Positions 1 to 9,180 of a DNA stretch of 64,000 nucleotides are shown here, one piece after another. A program made the translations under genes and the position numbers. Under the pieces are notes generated by a model. It was not told where the DNA came from, did no database searches, and was given only the letters and a program-made list of their open reading frames with translations. Origin of the DNA: Acidobacteriota bacterium (lineage in GTDB: Bacteria; Acidobacteriota; Blastocatellia; RBC074); the NCBI GenBank assembly GCA_016196035.1, contig JACPYM010000023.1, positions 37,078 to 101,077 on the forward strand. Reading direction: 5' to 3'. Position 1 is the first letter of the stretch, and the number at the start of each line of letters is the position of its first letter.

Positions 1-1094
1 GCAGCACTGTCACTTGGAGCGGCACTATCGCGGCGAATCAATCAGTGACGATTACCTACCGCGTGCAAGTGGCTGATGGAGTAGTTTCCGGCACAAACCT
101 GTGCATCACTTCTTCAGTCAGCTTCGCAGGTGGACCGCCCGCGACGGTGACGGCTTGTGCAGTAGTCAACTGCCCACTGGCGGGTCCGGGTCTGGCGCAG
201 CCGGCTGCGACGGCAATCAGCGATCAAAAACCCGGCTCCATTCTGGTTTACAACCTTTACGCCTCTGACGCGGCCAATCCGAACCGGCAAAACACGCGCT
301 TGGCTATCACCAACACCGATGCGATACGCACGATTTATGTGCACCTCTTCTTTGTGGATGGCGCTTCATGTTCGATTGCCGATTCCATCATCTGTCTTAC
401 ACCGAATCAGACGGGGGCCTTCTTCGCCTCCGACATTGATCCGGGCACGACAGGTTACCTAATCGCGGTCGCGGTGGATCGGCTGGGTTGCCCCGTCAGT
501 CACAACTTCCTGATCGGCGACGAATTTGTGAAGCTAAGTTCGGGCCACGAGGCCAACCTGGCGGCGGAGGCCATCGCAGCTTTGCCGAATTCAGGTGCGG
601 CCTGCGACCCGAATGCGCCAACGGCCACGCTGAATTTCGATGGGGTGATGTACAACGCCCTGCCGCGCACACTGGCGCTCTCGAACATCGGCAGCCGTGC
701 CGACGGCAACAACACCTTGCTCGTCGTCAACCGCCTCGGCGGCAATCTGGCGACGGGCGCGAACACGCTCGTGGGCGTTTTCGGCGTGCTGTATGACGAT
801 GCCGAATCGCCGTTCAGCTTCAGCTTCTCGCCCGGCGTCTGTCAGTTCCGCAGCGTGATTTCGAGCGCTTTCCCGCGCACGACGCCACGCTTTGAACAGG
901 TCATCCCGGCGGGACGCAGCGGCTGGCTCAAGATTGGCACGCAAGCGGATGGAGCCATTTCAGGGGCGGCCTTGAATCTCAACCCGAATGCGGCGACCAG
1001 TTCCAACGCCTTCAATCAAGGACACAATTTGCACAAGCTGACGCTGACGACGGGGGCGAGTGTGACGGTCCCGATCTTCCCGCCAAGCTGTTAG
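1..1094 (+). CDS. Surface/secreted protein, 3' part (DUF11-like repeat then unknown domain)
   Basis: This is the C-terminal part of a gene that enters from the left edge. The reading frame is open from base 3, so the first in-frame GTG at 45 is internal. The visible N-terminal stretch (TVTWSGTIAANQSVTITYRV) has the form of a DUF11/TIGR01451 conserved repeat, common in long Acidobacteriota surface proteins. About 270 residues of beta-rich sequence follow, with several Cys and many Ala, Asn and Thr residues and no catalytic motif that I recognise. An extracellular location is inferred from the repeat type; the signal peptide would be outside the window. The stop is at 1092-1094, directly before a strong hairpin. 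Its function is unknown. Confidence 0.6.
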   Translation, partial: STVTWSGTIAANQSVTITYRVQVADGVVSGTNLCITSSVSFAGGPPATVTACAVVNCPLAGPGLAQPAATAISDQKPGSILVYNLYASDAANPNRQNTRLAITNTDAIRTIYVHLFFVDGASCSIADSIICLTPNQTGAFFASDIDPGTTGYLIAVAVDRLGCPVSHNFLIGDEFVKLSSGHEANLAAEAIAALPNSGAACDPNAPTATLNFDGVMYNALPRTLALSNIGSRADGNNTLLVVNRLGGNLATGANTLVGVFGVLYDDAESPFSFSFSPGVCQFRSVISSAFPRTTPRFEQVIPAGRSGWLKIGTQADGAISGAALNLNPNAATSSNAFNQGHNLHKLTLTTGASVTVPIFPPSC

Positions 1095-1112
1095 CAGGTT
1101 GGGAATCCCACC

Positions 1113-1160
1113 AAAGGAAAGAGGGGCTGGAAGATGATCTTCCAGCCCCTCTTTCCTTTT
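1113..1160 (+). terminator. Strong hairpin terminator after the surface protein
   Basis: There is a perfect 22-bp stem (1113-1134 with 1138-1159) around a 3-nt loop. The right arm ends in CTTTCCTTTT. It lies 19 bases after the stop at 1094 and before the end of the convergent reductase gene, so it may serve both directions. Confidence 0.8.
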
Positions 1161-1286
1161 CGGCTGTCAAGCTTGCCCACAGGGGCTGACAACTACAACC
1201 CCATTGGCACAAGTCTCTCAATTCAGGTGTAAACCAAATGCCGAACACTGTGCGGCGACAATCCGCTATCCAGCTAAAAACCACCT

Positions 1287-3455
1287 TCAACCGGCAGCGA
1301 ATTTTTCGCAGTAACTGACAAATTCCTGCGCCTGCTCCAACGCCGCGTTCGCGCTGAGTTCAGCGGGGCTGTCGGTTTTCAGGCTCTCGAAGCTGGCGGA
1401 CAAGGCGTGCCAGGAACCGCCGGTTTGACCGGAAAGCACGAACAGGTTTTCAAATTCCCACAAGGCTTCCAACGAAGTGAACGGGTCAACCAGCTTTTGA
1501 TAGAGCGGCACGCGGGCGGCGGCGGCGGCGGCTTCATAAGCTTCGAGCAAGGCTTGTTCGTAGTTGCCGTGTTGAATATACGCCGCCGTCTGCGCCAGCC
1601 GCGTGTGGGCTTTGTCGAAGGTGGGAACGACTTCGGCAATGGTCGTGCCAGCGCATTCGCCGCGCACGCCGGAGCGCACGGTGAAGCGCTCATTCTCATG
1701 CCCATAATCGTCATAAAACTGTGGATCGTCCTCAAAGGCCGGGATCGCTTTGTGCGGCTCAAGCGCTTCTTTCACACGCTGATCGCCGATGCGCGCGAGG
1801 AAGGCGTTGAAATCCTCGCCCGGTTGCTTTTCGGTGTCGTGCAAAGTCAGCAAGGCTTCGACGACGTTGATGGCATTGCGGGCTGGGAAGCGGCCAAAGA
1901 CTTTGGCCGCGCGCGGCTTGCCGTGATTGGCTTGGCCGCCCAGGAAAAGCAGATGCGCGGGCAGATTGTGTCCGTTCTGTGTGACGGCAGCGGCGTGAAA
2001 GCCGATGTTGGCCACGGCGTGTTGTGCGCAACCATTCGGGCAGCCGGAGATTTTGATGCGCAAGTCGCGGTGCGCTTCAAAATGCGGCGCGAGCTTGCCG
2101 TTGAAAAACGAATCGGAAATAGCTGTACCCAGCCCTTTGGCCGAGGCGATGCCCAGGCGGCAGGTGTCAGCGCCGGGGCAAGCCGTCACATCGGCGATGG
2201 TTTCGGCTCCGGCATCCGCCAGCGCAACGGTTTTGAGCGCGGCGTACAATCCCGGCAAGTCAGTCACACGCACCCAGGGCAGAAATAGATTTTGTTCAAT
2301 CGAAACGCGCAGTTCGCCAGCGCTGTATCGGCGCGCGAGGTCAGCTAATGCACGGGCGTTATCAGACGTAAGGTCACCGAACTTGGTGCGCACGTGCACG
2401 CCGCGCAGGTTTTCGACGCGATGGGCGATGACCGAATCGCGCGCCCATTGCTGATACTGCAGGTCATTCGTCAGTGGGTTCAGCACGTTGAGCGAGGTCG
2501 CAGTTTCGGCCAGCACCGGTGTGGTGGCTGCTTCCAAAAAATCTGTCAACGGCGGCAGCGGATCGAGGGCCGCACGTTCGGCATCCACCGCCGCGCGAAA
2601 CTTTTCCCAGCCCATGGATTGCACCAGAAACTTCAGGCGCGCTTTCATCCGCTGCTTGCGCTCGCCGTAGCGATCGAAGATGCGAATCACCGCCGTCGTG
2701 AAATTGAACAGCTCTTCGACCGGCAGGAAGTCGCTGTAAATGTGCGCAAGGTGCGGGCCGCTGCCCATGCCGCCGCCGACGTGCACGCGGAAGCCGCGTT
2801 GCACCTGCCCGTTCTCTTCGCGGATGACGGCGTGAAAACCCAGATCGTGAAAGGCCAGCGCGGAGTGGTCCGCGGCGCAACCTTCAAAGGCGAATTTCAT
2901 TTTGCGCCCCATGTTCTGGTTGTGTTTGTTGCGCAGCAAAAACTTAAACAACGCTTGGGCGTAGGGGTAAACGTTGAAGACTTCGTCGTGCGCAACGCCT
3001 GCGCGGTAACAGGCCGTGATGTTGCGCACGGTATTGCCGCAAGCCTCGCGCGTGGTGATCCCGACTTCGGCGAGTTCGCGCAGCAAGGCGGGCGCGTCTT
3101 CTAATTGCAAGTAATAAAGCTGGGCGTCTTCGCGCGTGGTGAAATGGATAAAACCGCTGGCATAGCGGTCGGCGGTATCGGCCAGGCGCGTCAATTGGTC
3201 GGCATTCAAATAACCGCCCGGGATTTTGATGCGTTGCATCTGCACGCCATCTTGCCGTTGGGCATAGGTACCGAACTGTAGGCGGAACTTTTGCATCTTG
3301 GTTTCACCCAGTTCACCGGCGCGGTATTTTTTGATTTGCTTTTGGTACAGCGCCAACTCTGCTTCGATGGTGGGAGAGAGCGGTTGCACAGCGAGAGGTT
3401 GGACTGCCAATGAGGGGGCGCTTGATTTTTCTGCCTTAACTGAAATCGCGTTCAT
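1287..3455 (-). CDS. Ferredoxin-dependent nitrite/sulfite reductase, siroheme type
   Basis: This 722-aa enzyme reduces sulfite or nitrite by six electrons using siroheme coupled to a 4Fe-4S cluster. Both halves of the family fold are present. The cluster/siroheme cysteines are visible as TACPGADTCRLG and GCPNGCAQH. The N-terminal half contains the expected GNTVRNIT and GGGMGSGPH segments. A helical Ala/Glu-rich tail of about 130 residues extends beyond the reductase core and resembles the HEPN-like tails of some bacterial homologues. The start is the ATG at 3455, behind CAGGAG with 4-nt spacing; longer upstream readings lack an RBS. Sulfite and nitrite activity cannot be separated from sequence alone, but the polycysteine leader upstream favours a role in sulfur assimilation. 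It stands alone, with no visible partner subunit. Confidence 0.88.
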   Translation of the reverse strand: MNAISVKAEKSSAPSLAVQPLAVQPLSPTIEAELALYQKQIKKYRAGELGETKMQKFRLQFGTYAQRQDGVQMQRIKIPGGYLNADQLTRLADTADRYASGFIHFTTREDAQLYYLQLEDAPALLRELAEVGITTREACGNTVRNITACYRAGVAHDEVFNVYPYAQALFKFLLRNKHNQNMGRKMKFAFEGCAADHSALAFHDLGFHAVIREENGQVQRGFRVHVGGGMGSGPHLAHIYSDFLPVEELFNFTTAVIRIFDRYGERKQRMKARLKFLVQSMGWEKFRAAVDAERAALDPLPPLTDFLEAATTPVLAETATSLNVLNPLTNDLQYQQWARDSVIAHRVENLRGVHVRTKFGDLTSDNARALADLARRYSAGELRVSIEQNLFLPWVRVTDLPGLYAALKTVALADAGAETIADVTACPGADTCRLGIASAKGLGTAISDSFFNGKLAPHFEAHRDLRIKISGCPNGCAQHAVANIGFHAAAVTQNGHNLPAHLLFLGGQANHGKPRAAKVFGRFPARNAINVVEALLTLHDTEKQPGEDFNAFLARIGDQRVKEALEPHKAIPAFEDDPQFYDDYGHENERFTVRSGVRGECAGTTIAEVVPTFDKAHTRLAQTAAYIQHGNYEQALLEAYEAAAAAARVPLYQKLVDPFTSLEALWEFENLFVLSGQTGGSWHALSASFESLKTDSPAELSANAALEQAQEFVSYCEKFAAG

Positions 3456-3489
3456 GATGCTCCTGAAAGTGTGATTGCCCTGCGCACAA

Positions 3490-3534
3490 AGCAAAGCGCC
3501 CCGGCTCCTGTGGTTGGAACCGGGGCGCTTTTGC
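3490..3534 (-). promoter_or_regulatory. Attenuator-like GC-rich hairpin in reductase leader
   Basis: A stem of about 15 bp is built on AGCGCCCCGG pairing with CCGGGGCGCT. It lies between the short Cys-rich reading frame and the reductase start. In the transcribed direction the right arm runs into GCTTTGCTTTG, a modest U-rich tail. The position suggests a transcription attenuator; it does not cover the RBS at about 3460. Confidence 0.5.
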
Positions 3535-3551
3535 TAAATCCGTGCGGCATC

Positions 3552-3620
3552 TCAATTCTGCGTGATGCGGCGCTTAGGCGACCAGTTCCACTTGGCTTTA
3601 GCCTTACAACAACAACACAT
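3552..3620 (-). CDS. Putative cysteine-rich leader peptide (22 aa)
   Basis: This short frame starts MCCCCKAKAK and ends RRITQN. Four consecutive TGT codons directly follow the ATG at 3620, and the stop lies 18 nt before the GC-rich hairpin at 3490-3534. The layout matches amino-acid attenuation leaders, in which ribosomes stall at the regulated amino acid. It precedes a gene of sulfur or nitrogen reduction, so cysteine would be the sensed product. No convincing Shine-Dalgarno sequence precedes the ATG; an in-frame TTG lies two codons upstream. The four TGT codons could also be a chance trinucleotide run. Confidence 0.45.
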   Translation of the reverse strand: MCCCCKAKAKWNWSPKRRITQN

Positions 3621-3723
3621 CGTCAATGCGCGGCATTTGGCGCTTGGTTGTTCGGACGTATGTGGAAAGGAAAAGTAAAGGTTCACGATCTGCCTACCGA
3701 TAAATTGAGAATTGGACTGACCG

Positions 3724-3752
3724 AAAATACTGGCGCGTCGCAGGATTGTCAA
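3724..3752 (-). promoter_or_regulatory. Sigma70-like promoter for the leader/reductase transcript
   Basis: On the minus strand, TTGACA (3752-3747), a 17-nt spacer and TATTTT (3729-3724) are seen. This would give a leader RNA of about 260 nt that includes the Cys-rich peptide and the hairpin. Confidence 0.45.
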
Positions 3753-3831
3753 AGGGGCGCGCACAAAAGGATGTTCGTCAATCTTTTCTTTGAAGTTGCG
3801 ACACAACGAATCAATAGACGGCACGGTGTCA

Positions 3832-3944
3832 GTAGCGCAACCCTGCCGAGGTTGCGCGGCTTCCGCGCTTACTTAACTGACAGTTCAACTGGCGGCTCAG
3901 GTAGAAGTGCCTGAAGCCGCGCAACCTCGGCAGGGTTGCGCTAC
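3832..3944. repeat. Large inverted repeat, 32-bp arms
   Basis: The arms 3832-3863 and 3913-3944 are perfect inverted copies (GTAGCGCAACCCTGCCGAGG and onward) around a 49-nt centre. The element is palindromic and intergenic, lying between the divergent reductase and metalloprotease genes. It has no coding capacity and looks like a dispersed REP/MITE-type element. Confidence 0.8.
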
Positions 3945-4134
3945 ACCAGCGAATGTCGCACGTCCTTCTAAGAACACCTGTTGCAACCTTAGACGTTACA
4001 CGAAATTTTGTAGGAGTTGCCATCCTTCAGCCGTTGGCGTGCTTTCCCTCTTACGCTTGTATCAAGTATGCTGCGCGCGTTCGCATGGACTTTCACTAAC
4101 AACTCTCAAACAAATTCGAAGAAGGAATTCACCT
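3945..4134. other. Metalloprotease upstream region
   Basis: This is the rest of the 679-bp gap between the divergent genes. I see no gene and no clear promoter; the RBS GAAGGA lies at its end. Confidence 0.4.
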
Positions 4135-6738
4135 ATGAAAAAGATTGCCAGGCAATGTTATGCGTTACTGCTCGGCGGGGCCATCGGCATGGCACTCGCG
4201 GGCGGCGCGGGCGTTTTGGCGCAAGACCCACCCGCAGGCGGCGGCCAGGAACGCCCGGCTGGCGCGGCGGGCGGCGGTTTCGGCCAGCAACGTGAACCGG
4301 AAATCAAACCCTATGACAAGGTCATCACTAAAGAGGCCAAATCGGATGAAGGCGTCTTCACCGTGCATCGCATCAAGGACAAGCTCTATTACGAAATCCC
4401 CAAGCAGGAACTGGGCAAGGAATTTTTGTGGGTCAGCCAGATCGCGCGCACAACGTTGGGTGTGGGCTATGGCGGCCAGGCGATGGGCAATCGCGTCGTC
4501 AAATGGGAGCGTCGCGACAATCGTGTGCTGTTGCGCAGCGTTTCGTATGAAGTGGTCGCCGACCCGAAAGAGCCGGTAGCCAAGGCCGTGCAGGCGGCCA
4601 ATAACAACGCCATCATCATGTCGTTCTTTGTCGAAGCCCTCGGCAAAGATGATGCGCCAGTGATTGAAGTGACGCGGCTTTTCACGACTGAAGTCACCGA
4701 ATTCAACGCGAAAGCACGCTTGCGCGCGCGCGTGTTCGACGCCTCCCGTTCATTCCTCGAACGCACCGTTTCCTTCCCCACCAACATCGAGATCGAAGCG
4801 ACGCATACGTTCAGCAATCCAGCCGATGCCACACCCGCAGGCCCCGCCGCGCCGCCCAACCCCTTTCAAGGCGCAGGCATGGGCACGGGCAGCGCTTCGG
4901 TGGTGATGCATTACTCGATGGTCAAACTGCCTGAGAAGCCGATGCAGCCACGCCTGTTCGATGAGCGCGTCGGCTACTTCACGACACGGCAGATGGATTA
5001 CAGCAAAGACGAACATCGTGCGCCGCAACGCACCTTCATTACGCGCTGGCGTTTGGAAAAGAAAGACCCAAGCCTAGCGTTATCAGAACCAGTTAAACCG
5101 ATCATCTATTACATTGACCCGGCCACGCCGACGAAATGGGTTCCCTACTTGAAAAAAGGCATCGAGGATTGGCAACCGGCCTTTGAAGAAGCCGGATTCA
5201 AACGCGCCATCATCGCAATGGAGGCACCCAAAGATGATCCCGATTGGAGCCCTGAAGATGCGCGTTACTCGGTGATTCGCTGGCTGCCGTCCACGATTGA
5301 AAACGCTTCAGGGCCGCACATTCACGACCCGCGCACGGGCGAGATTTTGGAATCGGACATCCAGTTCTATCACAACGTGATGAACCTGGCGCGCGACTGG
5401 TACTTCACGCAGGTTGGCCCACTCGATCCGCGCGCGCAGAAACTTCCCTTCCCGGATGACCTGATGGGCGAGTTGATCCGTTATGTCGTCGCGCACGAAG
5501 TCGGGCACACGCTCGGGTTTCAACACAATATGAAAGCCAGTTCGCTGTATCCAATTGAAAAAGTCCACGACCGCGAATGGGTCAAGAAAATGGGCCACAC
5601 GCCGACGTTGATGGATTACTCCCGCTTCAATTATGTCGCGCAACCCGAAGACAAAATTGCCGTCGAAGACCTGATCCCCAAAATCGGGCCGTATGACAAA
5701 TGGGCGACGATGTGGGGTTACAAACCCATCCCCGAAGCCGGTTCCGCCGACGCCGAGAAAAAGACGCTGGATCAATGGGCGTGTGCGCAAGACAGTACGC
5801 CCTGGCTGCGTTTCTCGACAGCTAAATCGCGCGGTGCCGACCCAGGCGAAAATACCGAAGCAGTGGGCGATGCCGACGCCGTCAAAGCCACTGAATTCGG
5901 CGTGAAGAATCTGAAGCGCGTGGCGAATATGCTGCTGGCCGCTTCTTCGACTGAAACGGGCGAACCATACGATGAGCTGGATGAATTGTATGGCCGGATG
6001 CTCGGCCAATGGCGGTTGGAGATGGGACACGTCACCCAGTTAGTGGGCGGGTTCTGGTCACAGCAAAAACACATCGGTCAGCAAGGTGTGTTGTTCACGC
6101 CAGTGCCCAAAGAGAAACAAGCCGAAGCCGTGCGTTTCCTGAATGACAATGCTTTCACCACGCCAATGTGGATGGTCAAGCCTGAAATTTTGCGGCGCAT
6201 TGAAACCAACGGCGTCACAGATCGCCTCAAGACCGCACAGCAGGGCTTACTCAATCAATTACTGAGTTCTGCGCGCTTTGCCCGGTTAACCGAGCAAGAG
6301 GCGTTGGACGGTAACAAGGCTTATCGCGCTGTTGATATGCTGGCCGATCTGCGCAAAGGCGTGTGGAGCGAGTTGAACGGCACAGGCGCGTTGAAAGTTG
6401 AGGTGTTCCGCCGCAATTTGCAACGCACCTACCTGGAAGTCTTGGCCGAAAAACTAAATGGTCGTAACGCGGTGACCGACGAACAACGCCCGCTCATTCG
6501 CGGTGAGTTGCGCGCGCTAAGCGCCGAAGTTACACGGGCCATCCCCCGTGCCACCGAACGCGCGACACGCGCGCATTTGGAAGACGCGCGTGATCAAATT
6601 GCCAAAATTCTCGATCCCAAATTTGCCCAGCCAGCGCCAACTACGCCGGCCTTGGGTGGATTTGGGCGCGGCGGGTTTGAGGATTGGAACGACCTGCAAT
6701 GCTGGCCGGATTATTCAATTCGTAATCCGCGTCAGTAA
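4135..6738 (+). CDS. Secreted zinc metalloprotease (DUF5117/DUF5118 type)
   Basis: This 867-aa exported peptidase opens with [15 protein letters not shown], then a hydrophobic core and a cleavage region near VLAQD. A low-complexity Gly/Gln segment follows. A DUF5118 region ([20 protein letters not shown]) and a DUF5117 region precede a metzincin-type catalytic domain. The zinc-binding motif [11 protein letters not shown] is at residues 454-464. The length fits the family, which is common in Acidobacteriota and Bacteroidota. The start at 4135 has GAAGGA 8 nt upstream and begins the signal peptide; longer upstream readings do not fit. Substrates are unknown. It is probably monocistronic, bounded by the hairpin at 6758. 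Confidence 0.85.
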   Translation: MKKIARQCYALLLGGAIGMALAGGAGVLAQDPPAGGGQERPAGAAGGGFGQQREPEIKPYDKVITKEAKSDEGVFTVHRIKDKLYYEIPKQELGKEFLWVSQIARTTLGVGYGGQAMGNRVVKWERRDNRVLLRSVSYEVVADPKEPVAKAVQAANNNAIIMSFFVEALGKDDAPVIEVTRLFTTEVTEFNAKARLRARVFDASRSFLERTVSFPTNIEIEATHTFSNPADATPAGPAAPPNPFQGAGMGTGSASVVMHYSMVKLPEKPMQPRLFDERVGYFTTRQMDYSKDEHRAPQRTFITRWRLEKKDPSLALSEPVKPIIYYIDPATPTKWVPYLKKGIEDWQPAFEEAGFKRAIIAMEAPKDDPDWSPEDARYSVIRWLPSTIENASGPHIHDPRTGEILESDIQFYHNVMNLARDWYFTQVGPLDPRAQKLPFPDDLMGELIRYVVAHEVGHTLGFQHNMKASSLYPIEKVHDREWVKKMGHTPTLMDYSRFNYVAQPEDKIAVEDLIPKIGPYDKWATMWGYKPIPEAGSADAEKKTLDQWACAQDSTPWLRFSTAKSRGADPGENTEAVGDADAVKATEFGVKNLKRVANMLLAASSTETGEPYDELDELYGRMLGQWRLEMGHVTQLVGGFWSQQKHIGQQGVLFTPVPKEKQAEAVRFLNDNAFTTPMWMVKPEILRRIETNGVTDRLKTAQQGLLNQLLSSARFARLTEQEALDGNKAYRAVDMLADLRKGVWSELNGTGALKVEVFRRNLQRTYLEVLAEKLNGRNAVTDEQRPLIRGELRALSAEVTRAIPRATERATRAHLEDARDQIAKILDPKFAQPAPTTPALGGFGRGGFEDWNDLQCWPDYSIRNPRQ

Positions 6739-6757
6739 CAAGTCGTGGGGTCATCGG

Positions 6758-6796
6758 AAAAGCGGCAGCGCCAGAACATCTGGCGCTGCCGCTTTT
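6758..6796. terminator. Bidirectional hairpin terminator
   Basis: A 17-bp perfect stem (AAAAGCGGCAGCGCCAG with its complement) has a 5-nt loop. It carries A-run/T-run flanks on both sides and sits between convergent genes ending at 6738 and 6872. Confidence 0.8.
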
Positions 6797-6871
6797 CATT
6801 TGGAGCCTACTTGCCGCCAATATTCATATTCCCAATCGACTTGATCTGTAGCACGGCTTGCGGCAGGCCTT

Positions 6872-7930
6872 TCAGGGCGTTTGGTAGGTAAACACTTGGC
6901 CTTTCTCACTGCAACGATCTGCATCATCGGAACCAGTGCAGATATGAATCGAGACAAGCTGCCCGGCGCTCAGTGGCAAATATGGCACCGCAAAATTTAC
7001 TTGATCCACGCCGACCAGCCCCGGCATACGCCCGGCAAACAGATACCCGGCGCGCAACAGACGCGCACCGCTGCTGTTACGATACTCGACGTAAGTCAGA
7101 TACGGCGTCGTCCACGGTGGTGTCGGCGCAGCATAGCCCTCAGGTTCATGATCGGAGATTTTGCCGAGACCGGTGAGCGTCGCCACCATCACTTGGCCCG
7201 GCTTGACCAGCGCCGGGGTCTGCCAGCCAGGATATTCAACCAACCCGTTCGTAAAGAATTCCGGCGCATGCGAATTGACCTTTAGCTTAAACGTGTTCGA
7301 GCTAACTTTGGTCACGCCATCACGCAACACAGCCAACACAATAAATTCGTAATCGCGGCCTTCAAAGTTGGCAAACCGGCTGTAACCATTGCCGTCTTCT
7401 TCGCTGAACGGCTTATAAAAAAACATCGGCACCTGAAAATTGATCTGATTGGGACCGACATACAACAACGGCGCCGCCCGCCAACCACAACGATTCTGCG
7501 AACCGGAGATGGTGCTGTCCCAATCCGCCGCGCGCCACAAAACCTGCACCCTGCCCAGCAAGCGCGCCAGCGGCGTGCTAGTGGCTGCATACTCTTCTCC
7601 AATTTCGGTAAAACGTGTTCCCCATAAAACCGCCAACCCGCCTGGAGCAATGCGATTGGTAAAGTCGGCGGCATTGGTGATGGCAGCGAGTTCGGGGCGA
7701 ACACCGCTGCTGCCTTTCTTGATTTCGACACAAGACTCGGTACCGTCCAGCACAAATTCATTTAGCCGGCCAGCATAAGCATCTGCGGCTGTGCCAGGGT
7801 CTTGCGTTGGTTCTATTTGGAAATGGCCGGGCCGAACATCACTGTCCGGGTAACGGGAAGTGGCCCATGTAACTGCAACAAGGCTGAGAACAGCACTAAT
7901 CGCCCAAAGGAAAAGTCGAGAGAAACGCAT
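6872..7930 (-). CDS. TIGR03437-type cell-surface protein
   Basis: This 352-aa exported protein has an N-terminal hydrophobic signal (LFLWAISAVLSLVAVTWA). Its first half contains the TIGR03437 hallmark layout: ITNAADF, IAPGGLAVLWGT, then PLLYVGPNQINFQVP. The second half repeats the pattern (VKPGQVMVATLTGLG, GLVGVDQVNFAVP), so it carries two such domains. These domains are strongly enriched in Acidobacteriota, where they are usually C-terminal modules of surface proteins; here they make up nearly the whole protein. The start ATG at 7930 has AGGAGG 7 nt upstream. The role is unknown, with adhesion or surface display likely. Confidence 0.8.
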   Translation of the reverse strand: MRFSRLFLWAISAVLSLVAVTWATSRYPDSDVRPGHFQIEPTQDPGTAADAYAGRLNEFVLDGTESCVEIKKGSSGVRPELAAITNAADFTNRIAPGGLAVLWGTRFTEIGEEYAATSTPLARLLGRVQVLWRAADWDSTISGSQNRCGWRAAPLLYVGPNQINFQVPMFFYKPFSEEDGNGYSRFANFEGRDYEFIVLAVLRDGVTKVSSNTFKLKVNSHAPEFFTNGLVEYPGWQTPALVKPGQVMVATLTGLGKISDHEPEGYAAPTPPWTTPYLTYVEYRNSSGARLLRAGYLFAGRMPGLVGVDQVNFAVPYLPLSAGQLVSIHICTGSDDADRCSEKGQVFTYQTP

Positions 7931-7956
7931 CGTTGAACCTCCTATGACTAGCGGCC

Positions 7957-7984
7957 ATTATAGGGATGATGCGTGACAGGTAAA
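7957..7984 (-). promoter_or_regulatory. Sigma70-like promoter for the TIGR03437 gene
   Basis: On the minus strand, TTTACC (7984-7979), a 16-nt spacer and a consensus TATAAT (7962-7957) lie 27 bases before the ATG. Confidence 0.55.
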
Positions 7985-8158
7985 AGCAAAGCTCGCCCTC
8001 TCAGGTACCTGAATATGAAAAGCATATGCGTCAAGTAACGGCACCGACGTGAGCTTAAATGATTGGAGTGAATCAACTGTGGCTGTCAGGACAAATCAAG
8101 ACGTTATGCTATCGAGTAGTGTCCTGATAAAAAGTTGCAATTCAGTGAAGACTTCAAA

Positions 8159-8266
8159 TCAGCCACAGAGGCACAGAGTATTTTTGAGCAATCTCGCCAA
8201 TCCTTGTGCTTCGCCTCTGTGCCTCTGTGCCTCTGTGCCTCTGTGCCTCTGTGCCTCTGTGGCTGA
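8159..8266. repeat. Inverted repeat with six CCTCTGTG units
   Basis: Six perfect tandem copies of the 8-mer CCTCTGTG occupy 8214-8261. The outer 20 bases (8159-8178) are the inverted complement of 8247-8266, so the block can fold. It sits in the 422-bp gap between the TIGR03437 and parB genes. I see no gene in the rest of that gap. Confidence 0.8.
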
Positions 8267-8352
8267 TTTTGTAAACGCAACTTGCTAGTAGGACATCACC
8301 TGCTATCGGCTGTAGCAACATAATAGAACAGCCCTTGCAGTTTTTGCAGTTG

Positions 8353-9180
8353 TCATTCAGTGCGCTGCTCGGCATCTTCCAATGCAACTTGCATTGCCTT
8401 CATCAATTCGTCACGAGATACACTGGAACGCTTGAACTTTACTTCCAACACGAATTCCCGATTGGCAGCTTGGTAGCGGTAAACAAATGGTTGTGAGCGG
8501 GGCTGTTTTTTTGAACGGGCTTTGCGCGCCTCATCACGCGTCAAACCTTGCTCGGCAATGCGCGTGACAAATTGGCGCATAATTTCTATATTCGGCTGGC
8601 GAACTACTTGTAAGAGCAGCGACTTAGAGCTAATGTCGGCACGACGACATTGCTCCTTTACATCGTTCGGCAGGGTGGCAATGGTAAGCGCTTCAGTGAC
8701 CGTCGAACGCGACTTGCCAATTTTTTTGGCAATTTCGTCATGGGTGTAGTCAAAGCGCTCAGCCAATACCTGTAAGCCCTCAGCTTCTTCAAAGGCGGTG
8801 AGGTCCTTACGTTGCAGGTTCTCAATGAGCGCAATCTCGGCGACGGCGCGGTCGTCTACGTCCATTTCGATACAGGGGAGTTCGGTCAAGCCGACTTCCC
8901 GCGCTGCCCGAAAGCGCCGCTCGCCTGAAATGATCATGAACCGCCCGCCGACTTGCGAGGGACGCACCAACAATGGTTCCAAAACGCCTTTTTCACGGAT
9001 CGAAGCAATCAATTCTTCGAGGTCGCCGAATTCAATCCTTGGCTGTTGCGGATTTGGTTCAAGCCGGTCAATCGGAATCATGCGACCAATCGGCGCTCCC
9101 CGTAAGGAAGCCAACTCTTCCACATAATGGCGATCGTGCCGCATCTTTAAAGTCGTTGGCAATCCTCGTTTAACTGACAC
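8353..9180 (-). CDS. parB: ParB-family partition/nucleoid protein
   Basis: This 275-aa CTPase/DNA-binding protein loads at parS sites and acts with ParA in chromosome segregation. The N-terminal ParB/Sulfiredoxin domain shows [13 protein letters not shown] and the CTP-binding box [10 protein letters not shown] helix-turn-helix follows ([20 protein letters not shown]), then a C-terminal dimerisation region. I chose the GTG at 9180, which overlaps the parA stop by 11 bases and has AAGAGG 9 nt upstream; the resulting N-terminus (VKRGLP...) fits the family. An internal ATG 12 codons later is possible. No parS palindrome was seen in the window. Confidence 0.88.
   Translation of the reverse strand: MSVKRGLPTTLKMRHDRHYVEELASLRGAPIGRMIPIDRLEPNPQQPRIEFGDLEELIASIREKGVLEPLLVRPSQVGGRFMIISGERRFRAAREVGLTELPCIEMDVDDRAVAEIALIENLQRKDLTAFEEAEGLQVLAERFDYTHDEIAKKIGKSRSTVTEALTIATLPNDVKEQCRRADISSKSLLLQVVRQPNIEIMRQFVTRIAEQGLTRDEARKARSKKQPRSQPFVYRYQAANREFVLEVKFKRSSVSRDELMKAMQVALEDAEQRTE

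Noticed and set aside
3490..3620. A metabolite riboswitch before the reductase
   Set aside because: I could not fit SAM, cobalamin or other known conserved cores; the short Cys frame plus hairpin explains the layout better.
3552..3824. The 90-codon frame that contains the Cys-rich leader, read as one protein
   Set aside because: The upstream part would start before the likely transcription start near 3717 and shows no domain; only the last 22 codons are kept as a leader peptide.
5308..6030. A 240-codon minus-strand frame inside the metalloprotease
   Set aside because: It lies opposite the conserved zinc-binding domain and has no recognisable sequence features of its own.
8214..8261. Octamer array as a possible CRISPR
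   Set aside because: The units are 8 bases and contiguous without spacers; no cas genes are nearby.
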